The notes beneath the pieces were generated by a model. The model worked only from the letters and a program-made list of their open reading frames with translations. It was not told the origin of the DNA and did no database searches. From Ptiloglossa arizonensis (lineage: Eukaryota > Arthropoda > Insecta > Hymenoptera > Colletidae), in contig NW_027478758.1 of assembly GCF_051014685.1 (NCBI RefSeq), forward strand, positions 62,001 through 126,000: a DNA stretch of 64,000 nucleotides, written 5' to 3'. A program made the position numbers and the translations under genes. Of the stretch, positions 62,485 to 64,000 are shown in pieces; position 1 is the first letter of the stretch, and every line of letters starts with the position of its first letter.

Positions 62485-64000
62485 TTAGGTCAATCCGTTC
62501 GCGAGATATGTGAGATTGAAACCAAGAAATGGTTGAGAAGGCAAAACATTTTTCGCAATTCTGCTGCTCCAAACGCTTAACCAGAATGGCTTAGGGAAAA
62601 AATACGCATATCGTTGTAATCGGGTGAGTTTCTACTTTCAGACGCAGCAGGCACTTCTGGGTTTGGTCAATCCGTTCGCGAGATATGGGAGTTTGAAGCC
62701 AAGAAATGGTTGAGAAGGCAAAAAATTTTTCGCAATTCTGCTGCTCCAAACGCTTAACCAGAATGGCCTAGGGAAGAAATACACATACCGTTGTAATCGG
62801 GCGAGTTTCTACTTTCAGACGCAACAGGAATTTTTGGGTTAGGTCAATCCGTTCGCGAGATATGGGAGTTTGAAGCCAAGAAATGGTTATGAAGACAACA
62901 AATTTTTCGCAATTCTGCTGCTCCAAACGCTTAATCAGAATGGCCTAGTGAAAAAATACGCATACCGTTGTAATCGGGCAAGTTTCTACTTTCAGACGCA
63001 ACAGGAATTTTTGGGTTAGGTCAATCCGTTCGCGAGATATGGGACTTTCAAGCTAAGAAATGTTTGACAAGACAATAAATTTTTCGCAATTCTGCTGCTC
63101 CAATCGCTTAACCAGAATGGCCTAAGGGAAAAATACACGTACCGTTGTAATCGGGCGAGTTTCTACTTTCAGATGCAATAGGAATTTTTGGGTTAGGTCA
63201 ATCCGTTCGCGAGATATGGCAGTTTGAAGCCAAGAAATGGTTGAGAAAGCAAAAAATTTTTCGCAATTCTGCTGCTCCAAACGCTTAACCAGAATGGCCT
63301 AGGGAAAAAATACACATACTGTTGTAAACGGGCGAGTTTCTACTTTCAGAAGCAACAGGAATTTTTGGGTTAGGTCAATCCGTTCGCGAGATATGGGAGT
63401 TTGAAGCTAAGAAATGATTGACAAGACAACAAATTTTTCGCACTTCTGCTGCTCCTAACGCTTAACCAGAATGGCCTAGGGAAAAAATACACATACCGTT
63501 GTAATCGGGCGAGTTTCTACTTTCAGATGCAACAGGAATTTTTGGGTTAGGTCAATCCGTTCGCGAGATATGGGAGTTTGAAGCCAAGAAATGGTTGAGA
63601 AGGCAAAAAATTTTTCGCAATTCTGCTGCTCCAAACGCTTAACCAGAATGGCCTAGGGAAGAAATACACATACCGTTGTAATCGGGCGAGTTTCTACTTT
63701 CAGACCCAACAGGAATTTTTGGGTAGGTCAATCCGTTCGCGAGATATGGGAGTTTGAAGCCAAGAAATGGTTGAGAAGGCAAACAATTTTTCGCTATTCT
63801 GCTGCTCCACACGCTTAACCCGAATGGCCTAGGGAAAAAATACACATACCGCTGTAATCGGGCGAGTTTCTACTTTCAGATGCAATAGGAATTTTTGGGT
63901 AAGGTCAATCCGTTCGCGAGATATGGGACTTTCAAGGTAAGAAATGGTTGACAAGACAATAAATTTTTCGCAATTCTGCTGCTCCAATCGCTTAACCAGA
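62485..64000. repeat. Long-range copy of the 46.9-48.43 kb block, running off the window
   Basis: Offset 15,568 (88 x 177 less 8) holds at GAGATTGAA (46,944/62,512), CCTAGTG (47,376/62,944), GGGACTTTCAAG (47,473/63,041), 48,071/63,639 and GGGTAAGG (48,329/63,897). About three monomers in between (63.06-63.6 kb) differ from their counterparts. The match is still running at base 64,000. Confidence 0.85.
63910..64000. repeat. Partial monomer at right edge
   Basis: These 91 bases are monomer positions 1-91, cut by the window edge and still in phase. The array continues to the right. The diagnostic changes here (GGACTTTCAAGG, CAATCGC) match the copies near 42,850 and 48,340. Confidence 0.95.

Larger units (their letters stand above)
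1..64000. repeat. 177-bp tandem satellite array filling the window
   Basis: The motif CCGTTCGCGAGATATGGGAG or a close variant recurs every 177 bases from 34 to 63910. I checked the phase at more than 30 points along the window. It always fits whole multiples of 177 after allowing for single-base indels, with a net loss of 21 bases over 361 intervals. All monomers face the same way. No unique spacer, mobile element or inverted block was seen. Sub-blocks differ by diagnostic point variants and form higher-order repeats, listed separately. The expected role is heterochromatic or centromeric structural DNA, but that is an inference from array size, monomer length and organisation. The species and chromosome location cannot be read from the sequence. 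Confidence 0.98.

Noticed and set aside
1..64000. CRISPR array
   Set aside because: The period is 177 with no short direct repeat separated by unique spacers. The whole unit is repeated.
1..64000. Helically phased A-tract bending signal
   Set aside because: Tracts are centred at about 54, 105 and 161 in the monomer, spaced 51, 56 and 70. This is not a clean multiple of the helix turn, so no bend can be claimed by eye.
1..64000. Assignment to a known satellite family or species
   Set aside because: A 177-178 bp length is shared by unrelated satellites (for example in Arabidopsis and Brassica relatives), and I do not recognise this sequence as one of them. A database search with the consensus would decide.
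1..64000. tRNA, rRNA or other RNA genes
   Set aside because: No tRNA A or B box arrangement, rRNA core or other RNA motif was seen. The sequence is explained by the monomer.

Overview
The whole 64 kb is one uninterrupted eukaryotic satellite-DNA array. The basic unit is 177 bp, and every copy lies head to tail in the same orientation. Taking the first base of the CCGTTCGCGAG motif as monomer position 1, the first complete monomer starts at 34 and the last motif starts at 63910. That is 361 monomer intervals, with a net drift of only 21 bases. I see no gene, RNA gene, transposon, inverted segment or unique spacer anywhere. The open reading frames of about 60-111 codons arise because 177 is a multiple of 3 (59 codons) and the same frames recur in every monomer, so none is annotated as a gene.

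The organism cannot be named from this sequence. Satellite arrays of this size with nucleosome-scale monomers and layered higher-order repeats are typical of centromeric or pericentromeric heterochromatin in animals and plants. The consensus I read by eye is about 42% GC. Its CpG content is close to expectation (8 seen, about 7.5 expected), so methylation-driven CpG loss is not evident. Each monomer carries a 17-bp site that matches the mammalian CENP-B box at 8 of its 9 defined positions, plus a second, weaker match. This is suggestive of a centromere but does not prove it.

Layout: (a) 1-9.7 kb is a left domain with a tandem 12-monomer duplication (2,123 bp) and a 5-monomer duplication (885 bp). 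(b) 9.7-17.3 kb holds overlapping 11-monomer (1,947 bp) and 14-monomer (2,477 bp) duplications. (c) 17.3-23.3 kb is a 22-monomer unit (3,894 bp) and its partial copy. (d) 23.3-35.5 kb holds copies of a unit of about 25 monomers that differ by loss or gain of whole monomers. (e) 35.5-39.8 kb is a mixed zone with little recent long-range duplication. (f) 39.8-64 kb is a right domain with its own diagnostic variants. It holds 22-, 16-, 23- and 7-monomer duplications and a long-range repeat displaced by about 15.4-15.6 kb, which reaches the window edge.

The main biology is therefore not genes but the array's growth history: repeated local duplication by whole numbers of monomers, single-monomer gains and losses, and patches that look like gene conversion. 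Block borders were read by eye and are good to about 30 bases.
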